A stretch of 50,854 bases of DNA from Candidatus Dojkabacteria bacterium (GCA_016931155.1 JAFGFJ010000004.1:1-50854), one strand, 5' to 3'; counted from the first letter of the stretch, positions 1-9,367 are shown. Notes: generated by a model not told the origin, from the sequence alone. Numbers and translations: made by a program.

Positions 1-3000
1 AGGTATCTGTCAGGACGGTAACTATACTGTAGCAATTAAGTCTACTGATGCTGCAGGAAATGCTTCCGGCACAACAAAGCATGTTGTTGAGAGGGATACT
101 GTGAGACCGGAGACGCCAAATCTTAATGTCTCGAAATCAGGTGGTATTGGAAATGAGGTTTTGGGCTTGATGATTTCTGGCGAGAAGAATTCAACAGCTT
201 TAGTTACAGTTATTGAAGATGGGAGAACAAGTAAAAATATTTCGGTAAATCTCGGAAGCAATGGAAGCTACTCAGCGACCAACTTAGTGGGGTTCCTTAA
301 ATGTGGAAATGTTAGATACACCATTGTTGTCAGGATTGAAGATTCTGCAAAGAATATATCTTTAGCAACAAGCAGTAGTATAGCGACAGGAGAATGCCCT
401 ACATGTTCTAATGGTGGTAAGTTAGCTTTTCCTGTAAGACCCGATTATATTATAACGTCAGGATTTAGAACTCCTGAAAGACCAACACATGAAGGCCTAG
501 ATATGATAAGAAAAGGAGGTGATAGTTACAGGGCAGATATTTATGCTACAGGTGCAGGACAAATTATAAGATCAACTCATACTAGAGGAGAACAATGGGG
601 CAAACCAAATTATGTCACTCTTAAACATGATGATGGCAAGGTGACAGAATACTGGCATCTTGACAATGAATCATCAGATAACGATCCAATAGGAATTGGA
701 CAGAGGACCGGTACCATGACAGTTCTTGGCCATATGGGAAAAACGGGAGAGTCTACTGGGGTTCATCTGCATTTTGGAGTGTACATAGCAGGGAGCTCTG
801 TGAATCCAGAATACTACATCGGTGATAAGGAAGATCCTGGTTGTGCTATGGAAATTTCAGCCGATGCTGATAAATCCATACAACTCAAAGAATCACAATT
901 AGGCAGTCCAAATAGAGATGGTGGTATTCATGATTGGTGTGGAACAAAAGTACAAGATTATTATAGTATTGGGAATCATGGAGACAGCATTATCATGTAT
1001 AACCCAAATGATAGGCAAGCTTATCTTATAACAGGTGGTATCTGGGAAACTTACTGGAAGAATGGTGCATGTTCAGAGTTTGGTTACCCTAAGATGGATG
1101 AAGAAAAGAGCGGAAGACTCGAAGGCTGGTACCAATTTTTTGATAAAGCAAATATTTACTGGTCAAAAGATAGCGTTAAATCCCAACCAGGAATAGTAAA
1201 GGGATATATTAGAGATTATTATGAGAACAAAGGAGGTACATGGAGCTACCTTGGTTTCCCTGAAGATAAAGAATGGAATGCCACTTCAACATGTAACACG
1301 ACAGGGACTCATCAGAACTTTACATCAGGTAAAATATACGCTTCTCAAATTGGTCAAGCTGACTGGGAATACGGGGGAGATTTTTTGAATTTACAGGGTG
1401 ATACCATAAAACATTATTGGGATTTAGGCGAGATGAATGGAGAATTGGGTTGGCCAAAATCCGGCTCTTACAGAAAGTCGACTGATAATATATATCTTGA
1501 AAATGGAGAAATTCATCAAACAGGAATTTTTGATACTGGCGTTAATCATAAAATTTACGGTGGGTGCTCAGATCTAAGCCAGAGGAAAAATGATCCTGAT
1601 AATTATACTGCAAAGCTTATTCAAGCAAAAGAAAACACTTTTACTTCATATCAAAGAGTTAATGGAGGTAATGGAAATGGTGCTGTCCATCAGTGGACTT
1701 GTGGTGGAAATACAATGTGGCTTGCTAATTACAATAAAGTTGGTGGGCACGGGAATTCTGTAATTATCGCAAATGAAAATCTGAATGAAGCGTTTCTTCT
1801 GACTGGAGAAATCTGGAATAAATATAGAGATAATAATGGCTGCTCCATACTTAAGAAGCCAACTGCTGATGAGTATGATACTGGGATTCATAAAACCTGG
1901 CTTTGGAAATCCGGAACAAGCCTAAGACAAACTTTTGAAAGTGGGGATGTCTACAGCTTTGGCACTTTCAACTTAATTGGTCAAGAAACAAGGCATACAC
2001 ATATTATTTATGGAAATGTTAAAACGAAATATGATGCTAACAGTGGCATGAACGGAAGTTATAAATTCTTAAAATCGGATAGGTATTCATATAACGAAAA
2101 TGATGTAAAGACATTCTGTCAGGATTCTGAAGGCGGAAGAATTTGTGAGAATGATATTCCCGCACTTACTGATGAACAGAAAAAACTTGGAGAATTATTG
2201 GGTAGGTTTGTAAGTAAAAATGAAATAAAAGATCAATGTAGTTTGAGAGTAGTTAGTATTGATGATGGAATTGCCTACTACGATAATGGTTTCGCAGGTA
2301 AGATCACTGGGAACATTTATAGAAAATGGCAGCCAGGTTGTAATACTTATGGGAAACCGGTTTCATCAATACAGAGTGTTAACAGTAGAGGTATGGAAGG
2401 TGTATTCCAGAGATTCCAATTCAATAACTGGGATAGGGTTTATGATTTCTATGACTCTAATTTTGGAACAATAATACTTGAAGGAGATAGTAGAAATATG
2501 TATATAAAGTATGGTTTTGACAACTTAGGTTTCCCAAAGACAAGTGCGCTCAATAACGCGAAAGCAAACTGTGAGAAAGGCATTAAAGCTGGACATTATC
2601 TTGATGTACAAAAAGGCAGGGTATATAAGAGTGATTATGGAACTTTTTGGGTTAAAGGTGGAGGTATGAATGGAGTCGAAAAATACTTCTGGGAAAATGG
2701 GGCACATGAAAAGATTGGACTTCCGAAAGGGGATGAATATACAAGCGGATTATTGGGATCGACATTAACCCAGGAATTTGAACTGGCAAAAATATACGAC
2801 CCTCTTATAGGTGGAGCTAAAACTAATCCAGAAACGTTCTATTGTCCAGGTCAGGAGCCAACACCTACTCCTATGCCAACACAAACACCAGAGCCAACAA
2901 CTACACCCACACCAACTGATCCAAAAGAGGCTGAATGTCAGGCAAAAGGATTAATTAAGTATACAAATCCAAATAATGCGAATGATGTTGTTTGTGCAAA

Positions 3001-3640
3001 AATTCTTAACGTCCCTTATATAAACCAATACCTAGATTCTTCTGATCCTAAGGAAGGTGAAATGTGTGCCGCCGCCGCAGCTGTTATGGCTACAGCATAC
3101 TTTAAGAAAATACCAATAGGAGAGAATAGTAAGGCAATCGCGGATTATATGTCACAAAACCAAGGACAGGATTTATATAATGGGAAAGAAGTAGATACAG
3201 AAGTTGGGAAATTGAAAACTTGCTATAATGGTGCTTTTGGATATACTGGCATACATGTATCGTGTAACTCTGGATCAATTGAAGGAGTAAGAGCTTATCT
3301 TAAATATATGGGATTATCTTATAGTTCACCTGACTGGCTTGGATCTTTAACTTATTTAAAGAATGCTATTAATAACGAGAATCCAGTGATTATAAGCTAT
3401 GTATACGAGCCTACAGGTTTTGGACATGTAACTATTGTAAAGGGTTATACAGAAGATGGAAGATTTATAATGGCTGATTCATATAGAGACACATTTAAAA
3501 CTCCACCTAATGGGGATGGTAAAGCTAATATAAATGGTAATGGTGCTATTTATGATTTTATAAAAGTAAATGCAGAGTCAAAAAAGACAATAGGAGAAGC
3601 TCTTTATCCTATTAAATATTTATTAGAAGTTAAACCATGA
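1..3640 (+). CDS. Secreted multi-domain cell-wall hydrolase: Ig-like, M23 peptidase, LGFP-type repeats, C39-like peptidase (5' partial)
   Basis: The frame is already open at base 2 and reads through the in-frame GTG at 101, so the true start lies left of the window. Domains in order are: an Ig-like domain ending in repeated Ser/Thr strands (to about 390); an M23 (LytM-type) metallopeptidase with HEGLD at 488-502 and HLHFG at 764-778, the two Zn-binding motifs of that family; a long middle region with recurring LGFP-like motifs (GYP near 1085, LGFP near 1250, LGW near 1445, LGFP near 2525, IGLP near 2713), which usually mark peptidoglycan or envelope-binding repeats; a Pro/Thr linker (about 2853-2925); and a C39-like papain-fold domain with Cys at 3065 (GEMCAAAA), His at 3425 (GHVTIV) and Asp at 3476. 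I infer an exported enzyme that cleaves and binds peptidoglycan or a neighbour's wall. Its stop overlaps the next start (ATGA), so the following genes are probably cotranslated. Confidence 0.85.
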   Translation, partial: GICQDGNYTVAIKSTDAAGNASGTTKHVVERDTVRPETPNLNVSKSGGIGNEVLGLMISGEKNSTALVTVIEDGRTSKNISVNLGSNGSYSATNLVGFLKCGNVRYTIVVRIEDSAKNISLATSSSIATGECPTCSNGGKLAFPVRPDYIITSGFRTPERPTHEGLDMIRKGGDSYRADIYATGAGQIIRSTHTRGEQWGKPNYVTLKHDDGKVTEYWHLDNESSDNDPIGIGQRTGTMTVLGHMGKTGESTGVHLHFGVYIAGSSVNPEYYIGDKEDPGCAMEISADADKSIQLKESQLGSPNRDGGIHDWCGTKVQDYYSIGNHGDSIIMYNPNDRQAYLITGGIWETYWKNGACSEFGYPKMDEEKSGRLEGWYQFFDKANIYWSKDSVKSQPGIVKGYIRDYYENKGGTWSYLGFPEDKEWNATSTCNTTGTHQNFTSGKIYASQIGQADWEYGGDFLNLQGDTIKHYWDLGEMNGELGWPKSGSYRKSTDNIYLENGEIHQTGIFDTGVNHKIYGGCSDLSQRKNDPDNYTAKLIQAKENTFTSYQRVNGGNGNGAVHQWTCGGNTMWLANYNKVGGHGNSVIIANENLNEAFLLTGEIWNKYRDNNGCSILKKPTADEYDTGIHKTWLWKSGTSLRQTFESGDVYSFGTFNLIGQETRHTHIIYGNVKTKYDANSGMNGSYKFLKSDRYSYNENDVKTFCQDSEGGRICENDIPALTDEQKKLGELLGRFVSKNEIKDQCSLRVVSIDDGIAYYDNGFAGKITGNIYRKWQPGCNTYGKPVSSIQSVNSRGMEGVFQRFQFNNWDRVYDFYDSNFGTIILEGDSRNMYIKYGFDNLGFPKTSALNNAKANCEKGIKAGHYLDVQKGRVYKSDYGTFWVKGGGMNGVEKYFWENGAHEKIGLPKGDEYTSGLLGSTLTQEFELAKIYDPLIGGAKTNPETFYCPGQEPTPTPMPTQTPEPTTTPTPTDPKEAECQAKGLIKYTNPNNANDVVCAKILNVPYINQYLDSSDPKEGEMCAAAAAVMATAYFKKIPIGENSKAIADYMSQNQGQDLYNGKEVDTEVGKLKTCYNGAFGYTGIHVSCNSGSIEGVRAYLKYMGLSYSSPDWLGSLTYLKNAINNENPVIISYVYEPTGFGHVTIVKGYTEDGRFIMADSYRDTFKTPPNGDGKANINGNGAIYDFIKVNAESKKTIGEALYPIKYLLEVKP

Positions 3641-4209
3641 AAAAAACACATATTATAATAATTGTACTAGTAACATTTGTAGCATTGGGAGCCATACCTC
3701 TATTTGTTCTTTTACAGCCCGTGTACTTTAAAGCTAATATTTCTATATATGAACTATCGCTTGAATTTCCTAAAAGAAAATGGAAAGTGGAAGAACAAGC
3801 AGAAGATTTTATACAAATAAAGAATAAAAATGGATCATCAATATTACTAAAAACAAGGAGAGTGGATTATAATGCTATTCCTCACAATGGTATTAATTTA
3901 AGAGATGTAGCCGAATTCCCATTACAAGATGGCTTTGAGAGAATTAATGAAATAAAAGGTTCTACTATCTATAGACACGATAATTGTATTTTCCCTAAGG
4001 ATGAGGAAAATAACAAGTTTTTAAATTTTACACTTTTTGGATCCAATCCTAGTGGGAATCTTTCTTATTCCTTTGTTGATAAAAATAATATTGAATGGAC
4101 TATTATATATTCATTTGCTAATGAGACTTCTTGCAATGATTCCCAGACAGAAGATGCTATAAATGAAATGGACGAAATAGTTAAGTCGATTCAAATAGAA
4201 GAAAAATAA
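3637..4209 (+). CDS. Small membrane-anchored extracytoplasmic protein, unknown family
   Basis: The protein has 190 residues. One hydrophobic segment at residues 5-28 (IIIIVLVTFVALGAIPLFVL) follows a short KK-containing N-terminus and looks like an uncleaved anchor or a signal peptide. The rest is polar and beta-rich, with two cysteines in the second half. I do not recognise a family. The ATG overlaps the stop of the wall hydrolase by four bases (ATGA), and its own stop overlaps the next start by one base, so it belongs to a translationally coupled operon of exported proteins. A role alongside the M23/C39 hydrolase, for example as chaperone, immunity factor or anchor, is only inference from position. 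Confidence 0.7.
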   Translation: MKKTHIIIIVLVTFVALGAIPLFVLLQPVYFKANISIYELSLEFPKRKWKVEEQAEDFIQIKNKNGSSILLKTRRVDYNAIPHNGINLRDVAEFPLQDGFERINEIKGSTIYRHDNCIFPKDEENNKFLNFTLFGSNPSGNLSYSFVDKNNIEWTIIYSFANETSCNDSQTEDAINEMDEIVKSIQIEEK

Positions 4210-5594
4210 TGAAAAAGATATTTTCAATAATAGTCTCCTTTATTTTTATTTACACTGTTTACACAACAAAAGTTAAAGCTGATGTTGCTCCCATTGAGTA
4301 TTGGGGTAATGGAATTGTGACAGGAGAACATTATCAAATAGCTTTAGATAAGGAAATTTTGAAATTTAATGTATTCGAAGATAATATGTGTGGAAACAAT
4401 GGAATAGAATTTTGTAGTAGTTATTTTGACGTAAATGTAGAATTCTATTTTAATAATCCTGGAGAAGATATTAATGTAGAAGTATTTTTCCCAGTTCCTG
4501 GAGCAAATATGAACGAAGGTCATGTAAGAGAGATTGTCGATTCCTTCTCAATGAATATGAATGGTGAAAATACAGAACTTCTTACCAAGAATATTGATCC
4601 CGTATTAATTGCTAAGCCAGTTCTTGATCCCAAGGATACAACTGTAAACGTATATAGTACTCTACATTTCAAAAAAGGAGAAAACAAACTCATTGTAAAG
4701 TATAAAAATCCCCTAACTTCCAGTTACGTGGGCGGATATAAACACCTGCTATATATTCTTACAACTGGAAGTGCTTGGGAAGGGTCAATTGACGAATTAA
4801 TTATAGAAGTAAATTTCCAGTACCCGATTAGTTTCCTAAGATATGAAAATTCTGATGCCTATTATTTGGAGCAAAAGAGTGCAAATCTGCTTAGATACTC
4901 AGCTAAAAACGTAGAACCAATAGATGATCTTGAAGTAAGTTTCATGCCTTATCATGTATGGCAAAAAGTGTCCCCATTCTTACAAGGGAATGAATATAGT
5001 CTTTCTTTAAAAGAGAGATTTGAACTCGATGAATATTTAAGTGATTGGCTAGGTAATAAAGGTCATGTGGAGCTAGCAGGTATATTTGAAGATATGTATT
5101 ATCACAACTTAATCATTCTAGTTGAAGATGGTTATGACGTAGGGGATTGGAAAAAAGAAGAATATGCGAGATACCTTTCAAGGAAGTATAGAGAACTAGA
5201 ATTACAAAATGGAGCTTGTTATTTTGAACCTACTCCGTGGAATATGTACTTATCTGACACATTGTTTAAATCGCTAAAAGAAAGAATTGTAAAATATGCA
5301 GGAGAGAAATATTTAGATGAAAAAGATTTCGAAGTTGATTGTAATAAATACAAGGAACAAAAAGCTGAGTATCCTCAAACAAACTATATTCCCAGCCCTT
5401 ATGATCCTATTAATCCTTATCTGGTGACCATTAAACATTATGAATATTTTGTTGTAGGAGAAGCTATAGTCATTTTTATACTTATTGCCTTACTATTTAG
5501 AAGGAAAATAGCAGGAGGATTCAGGAGACTACTCAGTGTAATTAAAAAGAAAAAGCTACCAGAAAATAAAGGTAAAAAACTTCAAGAGAAATAA
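4209..5594 (+). CDS. Exported protein with C-terminal transmembrane anchor, unknown family
   Basis: The protein has 461 residues. A signal peptide (residues 1-25, KKIFSIIVSFIFIYTVYTT then KVKADVAP) suggests cleavage after KA. A large extracytoplasmic region of about 390 residues follows, with a beta-rich first half and a helical, charged second half (KEEYARYLSRKYRELELQ). One transmembrane helix near residues 420-440 (AIVIFILIALLFRRK) and a Lys-rich cytoplasmic tail end the protein. The layout resembles other bacterial surface proteins with an N-terminal beta domain and C-terminal anchor, but I see no motif that names a family. The start overlaps the previous stop by one base. It is probably an outward-facing partner of the upstream hydrolase, by context only. 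Confidence 0.7.
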   Translation: MKKIFSIIVSFIFIYTVYTTKVKADVAPIEYWGNGIVTGEHYQIALDKEILKFNVFEDNMCGNNGIEFCSSYFDVNVEFYFNNPGEDINVEVFFPVPGANMNEGHVREIVDSFSMNMNGENTELLTKNIDPVLIAKPVLDPKDTTVNVYSTLHFKKGENKLIVKYKNPLTSSYVGGYKHLLYILTTGSAWEGSIDELIIEVNFQYPISFLRYENSDAYYLEQKSANLLRYSAKNVEPIDDLEVSFMPYHVWQKVSPFLQGNEYSLSLKERFELDEYLSDWLGNKGHVELAGIFEDMYYHNLIILVEDGYDVGDWKKEEYARYLSRKYRELELQNGACYFEPTPWNMYLSDTLFKSLKERIVKYAGEKYLDEKDFEVDCNKYKEQKAEYPQTNYIPSPYDPINPYLVTIKHYEYFVVGEAIVIFILIALLFRRKIAGGFRRLLSVIKKKKLPENKGKKLQEK

Positions 5595-5610
5595 ATCTTA
5601 AATCTCATTT

Positions 5611-6621
5611 ATGAAAAAGCAAAAATTTAATATGAGTAAAAAGTATTTGGCAATTTTACTAATTATAAGTGCTTTTATATTACTACTATCGCTTATTACG
5701 CTTGTCCCTCTGCCTTTTAGAGCTTCTTATGCGAATGCTCAACTCAACAATATTGTCGCAGGTAAAAGTTTTATTAAGAACCGAAATGTATTTTTTCCTG
5801 AAGTTATAGTATTTACCAAGGAAGATGATGGAGATGTAACTGCAAATTTCGTAAAGCTAAAGCGTAACTTCTTAGTTTGGTGGGAAGTAGACTCAATTTC
5901 TACTCAAGAAGTGGATAATAAATTCGAAAAAAAATCTACAGACACAATTGTAGCAAGCCTGACTGATGAGATTGAACAAGGAAAATTAAATAGTGGTGAT
6001 AATATCGATGCCGACCAAATCAGTGATTATGATATGAGAATAAAAGAACTTAATGATAAAGAATACGAAGTGATAGCTCAATACACCAATGAAGCAGGAG
6101 ATAAAGTACTTAAACTAAAATTAGATGGGAAAGGAGGCACGTATTTGACTCTAAATGAACAGTTTCTTCCTATTTCGGGGAACATCTCATCCCCTGCAAT
6201 CTCTCCTACAGGTGATGAGATATGCTATAGCAAATATCAACAATCAAGTGAAAAAGAACATGAGGTTTATTCTGGTAAGGTTTATTGTATAAATATAGAT
6301 ACAAAGAAAGAAGAAGAAATATATAGTTTTGGGGGAAACGTAGTCGCATCAATAGGGGTAAACAAGAAATATGTGATTTATTCATTATCAAATGGAGAGA
6401 TCGGAGTGGTTGGGCTTTCTTCAAGGCAAAAAACGAAGTTATTAGGTCTTCAGATGCTTCCTCAATCAGATCCTGGAAGGGTAATTTTTGCAGACGAACA
6501 GTCAGCTATCATTGATCCAAATGATTATGAAAAACTTGTGAATAACAATCAAAGAATGATTAGTATTGATCTACTGGACTTGACTTACAGTGAGAAAACT
6601 AACCCTTTGTCAGCACAATGA
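5611..6621 (+). CDS. Membrane-anchored protein with beta-propeller-like ectodomain
   Basis: The protein has 336 residues. An N-terminal anchor at about residues 12-33 (LAILLIISAFILLLSLITLV) precedes an acidic, polar region. From about residue 185 come TolB/WD40-like strands (SPAISPTGDEICYSKY, then VYCINIDTKKEEEIYSF), which is typical of a partial propeller that senses or binds outside the membrane. No catalytic motif is visible. A protein of similar layout (anchor plus propeller-like strands) is encoded at 32608-33834. Its stop overlaps the ATG of a broken small gene at 6618 (ATGA), extending the coupled series of exported genes. Function is unknown. Confidence 0.65.
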   Translation: MKKQKFNMSKKYLAILLIISAFILLLSLITLVPLPFRASYANAQLNNIVAGKSFIKNRNVFFPEVIVFTKEDDGDVTANFVKLKRNFLVWWEVDSISTQEVDNKFEKKSTDTIVASLTDEIEQGKLNSGDNIDADQISDYDMRIKELNDKEYEVIAQYTNEAGDKVLKLKLDGKGGTYLTLNEQFLPISGNISSPAISPTGDEICYSKYQQSSEKEHEVYSGKVYCINIDTKKEEEIYSFGGNVVASIGVNKKYVIYSLSNGEIGVVGLSSRQKTKLLGLQMLPQSDPGRVIFADEQSAIIDPNDYEKLVNNNQRMISIDLLDLTYSEKTNPLSAQ

Positions 6622-6767
6622 CATTTTTAGCACAAAATATGGGCATGGTACATAATGATTCTTCTGATGGTAGATGGGAAGTGAAGAGTAATACGATAGA
6701 ATTGCCTCCTGGTTCATTAATGTATAGTGTGGGTTGGTATAAATTTAGTGGGTCTAGACTAGATTAG
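6618..6767 (+). pseudogene. 5' fragment of a gene interrupted next to the IS element
   Basis: A short frame of 49 codons starts with an ATG that overlaps the previous stop in the same ATGA arrangement used by the upstream genes. That argues it is a real gene start rather than chance. The encoded peptide (MTFLAQNMGMVHNDSSDGR then WEVKSNTIELPPGSLMYS) stops at a TAG 28 bases before the transposase ATG. I infer that the original longer gene was cut here by insertion of the IS1595-type element. The downstream M23 fragment could be its other end, but nothing in the fragment proves it. Confidence 0.45.
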
Positions 6768-7406
6768 AGTGGTTGAAACGTTTAAAAACTAGTTATGACA
6801 ATGGAAAACAAGTATTTAGTTGAGGCTCGAATTACAGAGAGCAAATTCAGGGAAATATTGAGATATTTTAGCGAAGATGAAACAGCAACGAAGACAGCTA
6901 GGTACTCAAAAACAAATCGAAACACAGTGAATAGACTCTATGGACTATTCCGCCTAAGAATAGCAAAGATGAGCATTATTTCATTGCCAGAGCTTGGAGA
7001 ATTTGAAATAGATGAGAGCTATTTTGGAGCAAGAAGAGTTAGGGGAAAAAGAGGACGAGGTGCAGCAGGTAAAACTCCAGTATTCGGGATATTGAAACGG
7101 AAAGGCAAAGTATATGTGAACATAGTAAAGAACTGTAAAAAGGAGCAACTGATGCCAATTATCGAAGGCAGAGTACTGGAAGGATCAACGATATATTCTG
7201 ATGGATGGAAGAGCTATGACGGTCTAATACTTAATGGGTATGACCATTATCGCGTGTATCACAGTAAGAATGAATTTGCCAGGGGGAAGACACATATTAA
7301 TGGGATAGAGAGCTTCTGGAGTTACACTAAGAGAAGGATGGCAAAGTTTAATGGCTTAAGTGATGATGTGTTTCATCTTCATCTAAAAGAATCTGAATGG
7401 AGGTAA
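6768..7406 (+). mobile_element. Truncated IS1595-family insertion sequence
   Basis: This covers the transposase gene and its short upstream segment. The left boundary is uncertain: I see no clear terminal inverted repeat, and the segment from 6768 (ggttgaaacg region) is only the likely end. The right end is missing. The transposase stops where related enzymes continue for about 25 residues, and the sequence passes directly into an M23 peptidase reading frame without an inverted copy of the left end. The copy therefore appears immobile and marks a deletion scar. Confidence 0.55.
6795..7406 (+). CDS. IS1595-family (ISXO2-like) transposase, C-terminally truncated
   Basis: The protein has 203 residues. 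The catalytic core is clear: Asp73 in EIDESYFGARR, Asp136 in IYSDGWKSYDG and Glu172 in HINGIESFWSYTKRRMAKF match the DDE signature of the IS1595 group. The N-terminus carries a helix-turn-helix-like segment (ATKTARYSKTNRNTVNRLYG) but no zinc ribbon, as in the shorter subgroup. Family members normally continue after the HLHLKE motif with an FRFN-type tail. Here the protein ends at HLHLKESEWR, so the last 25 or so residues are lost. It sits between the broken start of a coupled gene and an M23 remnant. It probably cannot transpose by itself. Confidence 0.85.
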   Translation: MTMENKYLVEARITESKFREILRYFSEDETATKTARYSKTNRNTVNRLYGLFRLRIAKMSIISLPELGEFEIDESYFGARRVRGKRGRGAAGKTPVFGILKRKGKVYVNIVKNCKKEQLMPIIEGRVLEGSTIYSDGWKSYDGLILNGYDHYRVYHSKNEFARGKTHINGIESFWSYTKRRMAKFNGLSDDVFHLHLKESEWR

Positions 7407-7734
7407 GGATATAGAGCCTAACGGGTATGCTAAAATTTATGCAACCATGGATGGAATAGCTGAGAACATTGGATTTTATGCTGGGTACACTGTAGTATTA
7501 AGTAATAGCAAATACAAGGTATTATATTTTCACTTAGATCCAACTGGAACAAACAATATTTTAGAAAAAGGTGAAAAAAGAACTGTAAAAATGGGAGATG
7601 TAATTGGATTAGCCGATAACACAGGTTTTTCAACTGGTTCTCATTTACACTACGAAATTCATAAAATTGAAAACGGAAAAGAAAGATACGCTACTAAAGC
7701 AGAAATGAATGCCTTGTGGCCACCACCTTTTTAA
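7387..7734 (+). pseudogene. C-terminal remnant of an M23 metallopeptidase
   Basis: This frame is open from just after a stop at 7384 and overlaps the transposase end; the first ATG is at 7447 (95 codons). The peptide matches the second half of the M23 fold: VYATMDG-like strand, YTVVLSNSKYKVLYFHL, then VKMGDVIGLADNTGFSTG followed by HLHYEI, which is the HxH zinc motif. The first zinc motif (HxxxD) and any export signal are absent. As it stands it should be inactive. It looks like the 3' half of a secreted peptidase gene whose 5' half was removed when the IS right end was deleted. Confidence 0.7.
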
Positions 7735-7750
7735 ATTTTGCCTAACACTA

Positions 7751-9367
7751 ATGAATGAACAATTTAAAAGCAAAAGGTTCTATATTGTTTTGATAATAGT
7801 TACATTTATTGCAATAGTACTGTCAGCACACTTCTTAATCTTCAAAAACACAATAGTCCCTAGTAAAGATAGTATGGTCAATAATGAGAAGAAAGTATTT
7901 ACAGATTTTATGAGTTACCAGGCAAATAGTGTTAGAAATCTTGCCAGTCTTCCTATAACCAGGATTATAGCTGATGACTTTACTGTTGAAAACGAAGTTT
8001 CTACTGGAACAGTGATTAGTTTAGATCTGAAAAAAGAAGATTTAAGCGCAGAATTTGATAATCCGGAGAATTATCCAAGACAAAAATTTCTTACTTCCGA
8101 AAATTACGACTTTGACATTGAAGACCAAATTAATCAAGAGGGAACTACTGAAGTTGAGTATAGAAGATATCTTGACTTAAAAATCAAGGAAACCGTCTAC
8201 AATGAGATATTTTTAAATAATCTCGATGAAGCAGTAAAAATTGATAAATCCATGTACTGGATGAAATATGACAACATTACTTCTAGCAATTTAACCCAAA
8301 CTGAATATGACGGGATAGAACCGCCATCAGACCCGAGTATTACCTTTCAACTTAATGAGAAACAGATTAAAGCTGTCGATTATTTTAAGAAATTAGAAAA
8401 TTTTGAGTCTTCCTCAATTAATGCCTATCCTCTCTTTGAAAATCAACCAATTATCAATCTATTTTCAAAGATAAAGATTATAGAGCAAAAGGATGTAAAA
8501 GGATATTTTGCATTAAAAATTGGGAGTTATGTAGATTTAAGTATATTCGAACAAAAAGAAAAAATCGAAGTTCCGATAGCAAACAGAAGTGAGCTAATCA
8601 GGAGTATACAAAGAGGAAATGTTTTTTTGTTGAATGACTTTGAAATAGAGAGCAACTCAACCACAATAGTATTTAATGAAGCAAAGTTAGGATACTTTCT
8701 TGCCCTCGGAGATGATACCTCACTATTAATACCAGCCTACCATATTAAAGGCAAGTACAAAGATAAAGATGTCGAATTCTATACTTATGCTATCGCTTAT
8801 GAGAAATTATTAGACAAAAACTATGTTTATACAGAAACTCCAAAAATAGCATATATAAATCCAATAGTTGTAACAGAAGTAACTTTTAATCCAACAGATT
8901 CCTACAGGATAAAGGGTGTGTTTAGCGAAACCGATTATCAAGTTAAAGGACAACTTATTTCTAAGCCTCTTAGTGTAGAGAAAAAAAGAATTATCTTTAT
9001 TTTTCCAGATACTACAGATGAGAAATATAATCAAAATGAAGAAATAGCCCATAATATTGACAGAACAATTTGGTTTGATGAAGATGGAACCTTCCAACTC
9101 GAATTTGACGTAAACAATTTCTGGGAGATGTATAATGCAGAAAAAATAAAAAAGGAAGTGCGATCAAAACTGGATAACTATTTTCAATTAGTATTATGTA
9201 TATCCTACAAGGAAATAGCAAATAAGGAGTTTTGTAGTGCGAAATCTATAAGAACATTCTTACCAGTACATAAAAATACAATTGAGACCCTGGAGAATAA
9301 TAATCCAGTCGAAAACAAAAAAGAATCTTTGGACGAGGGATTGATAAGAGAAATCTTCAACCCATAA
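7751..9367 (+). CDS. Membrane-anchored extracytoplasmic protein, unknown family
   Basis: I place the start at the ATG at 7751 (MNEQFKSKRF), because a longer frame from 7709 would overlap the M23 remnant and add a non-native leader. The protein has 538 residues. A single transmembrane segment follows residue 10 (FYIVLIIVTFIAIVLSAHFL) with Lys/Arg before it, so the bulk faces outside. The ectodomain is mixed alpha/beta and rich in Lys, Glu and Asn. I recognise no domain. It has the size and layout of the other exported genes in this left arm and probably belonged to the same cassette before the IS event. A possible C-terminal continuation lies in another frame at 9348-9596. Confidence 0.65.
   Translation: MNEQFKSKRFYIVLIIVTFIAIVLSAHFLIFKNTIVPSKDSMVNNEKKVFTDFMSYQANSVRNLASLPITRIIADDFTVENEVSTGTVISLDLKKEDLSAEFDNPENYPRQKFLTSENYDFDIEDQINQEGTTEVEYRRYLDLKIKETVYNEIFLNNLDEAVKIDKSMYWMKYDNITSSNLTQTEYDGIEPPSDPSITFQLNEKQIKAVDYFKKLENFESSSINAYPLFENQPIINLFSKIKIIEQKDVKGYFALKIGSYVDLSIFEQKEKIEVPIANRSELIRSIQRGNVFLLNDFEIESNSTTIVFNEAKLGYFLALGDDTSLLIPAYHIKGKYKDKDVEFYTYAIAYEKLLDKNYVYTETPKIAYINPIVVTEVTFNPTDSYRIKGVFSETDYQVKGQLISKPLSVEKKRIIFIFPDTTDEKYNQNEEIAHNIDRTIWFDEDGTFQLEFDVNNFWEMYNAEKIKKEVRSKLDNYFQLVLCISYKEIANKEFCSAKSIRTFLPVHKNTIETLENNNPVENKKESLDEGLIREIFNP

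Noticed and set aside
7709-7750. Start of the 538-residue protein at 7709
   Set aside because: It would overlap the M23 remnant by 26 bases and add a leader with no membrane-anchor pattern; the ATG at 7751 directly precedes the signal-anchor.
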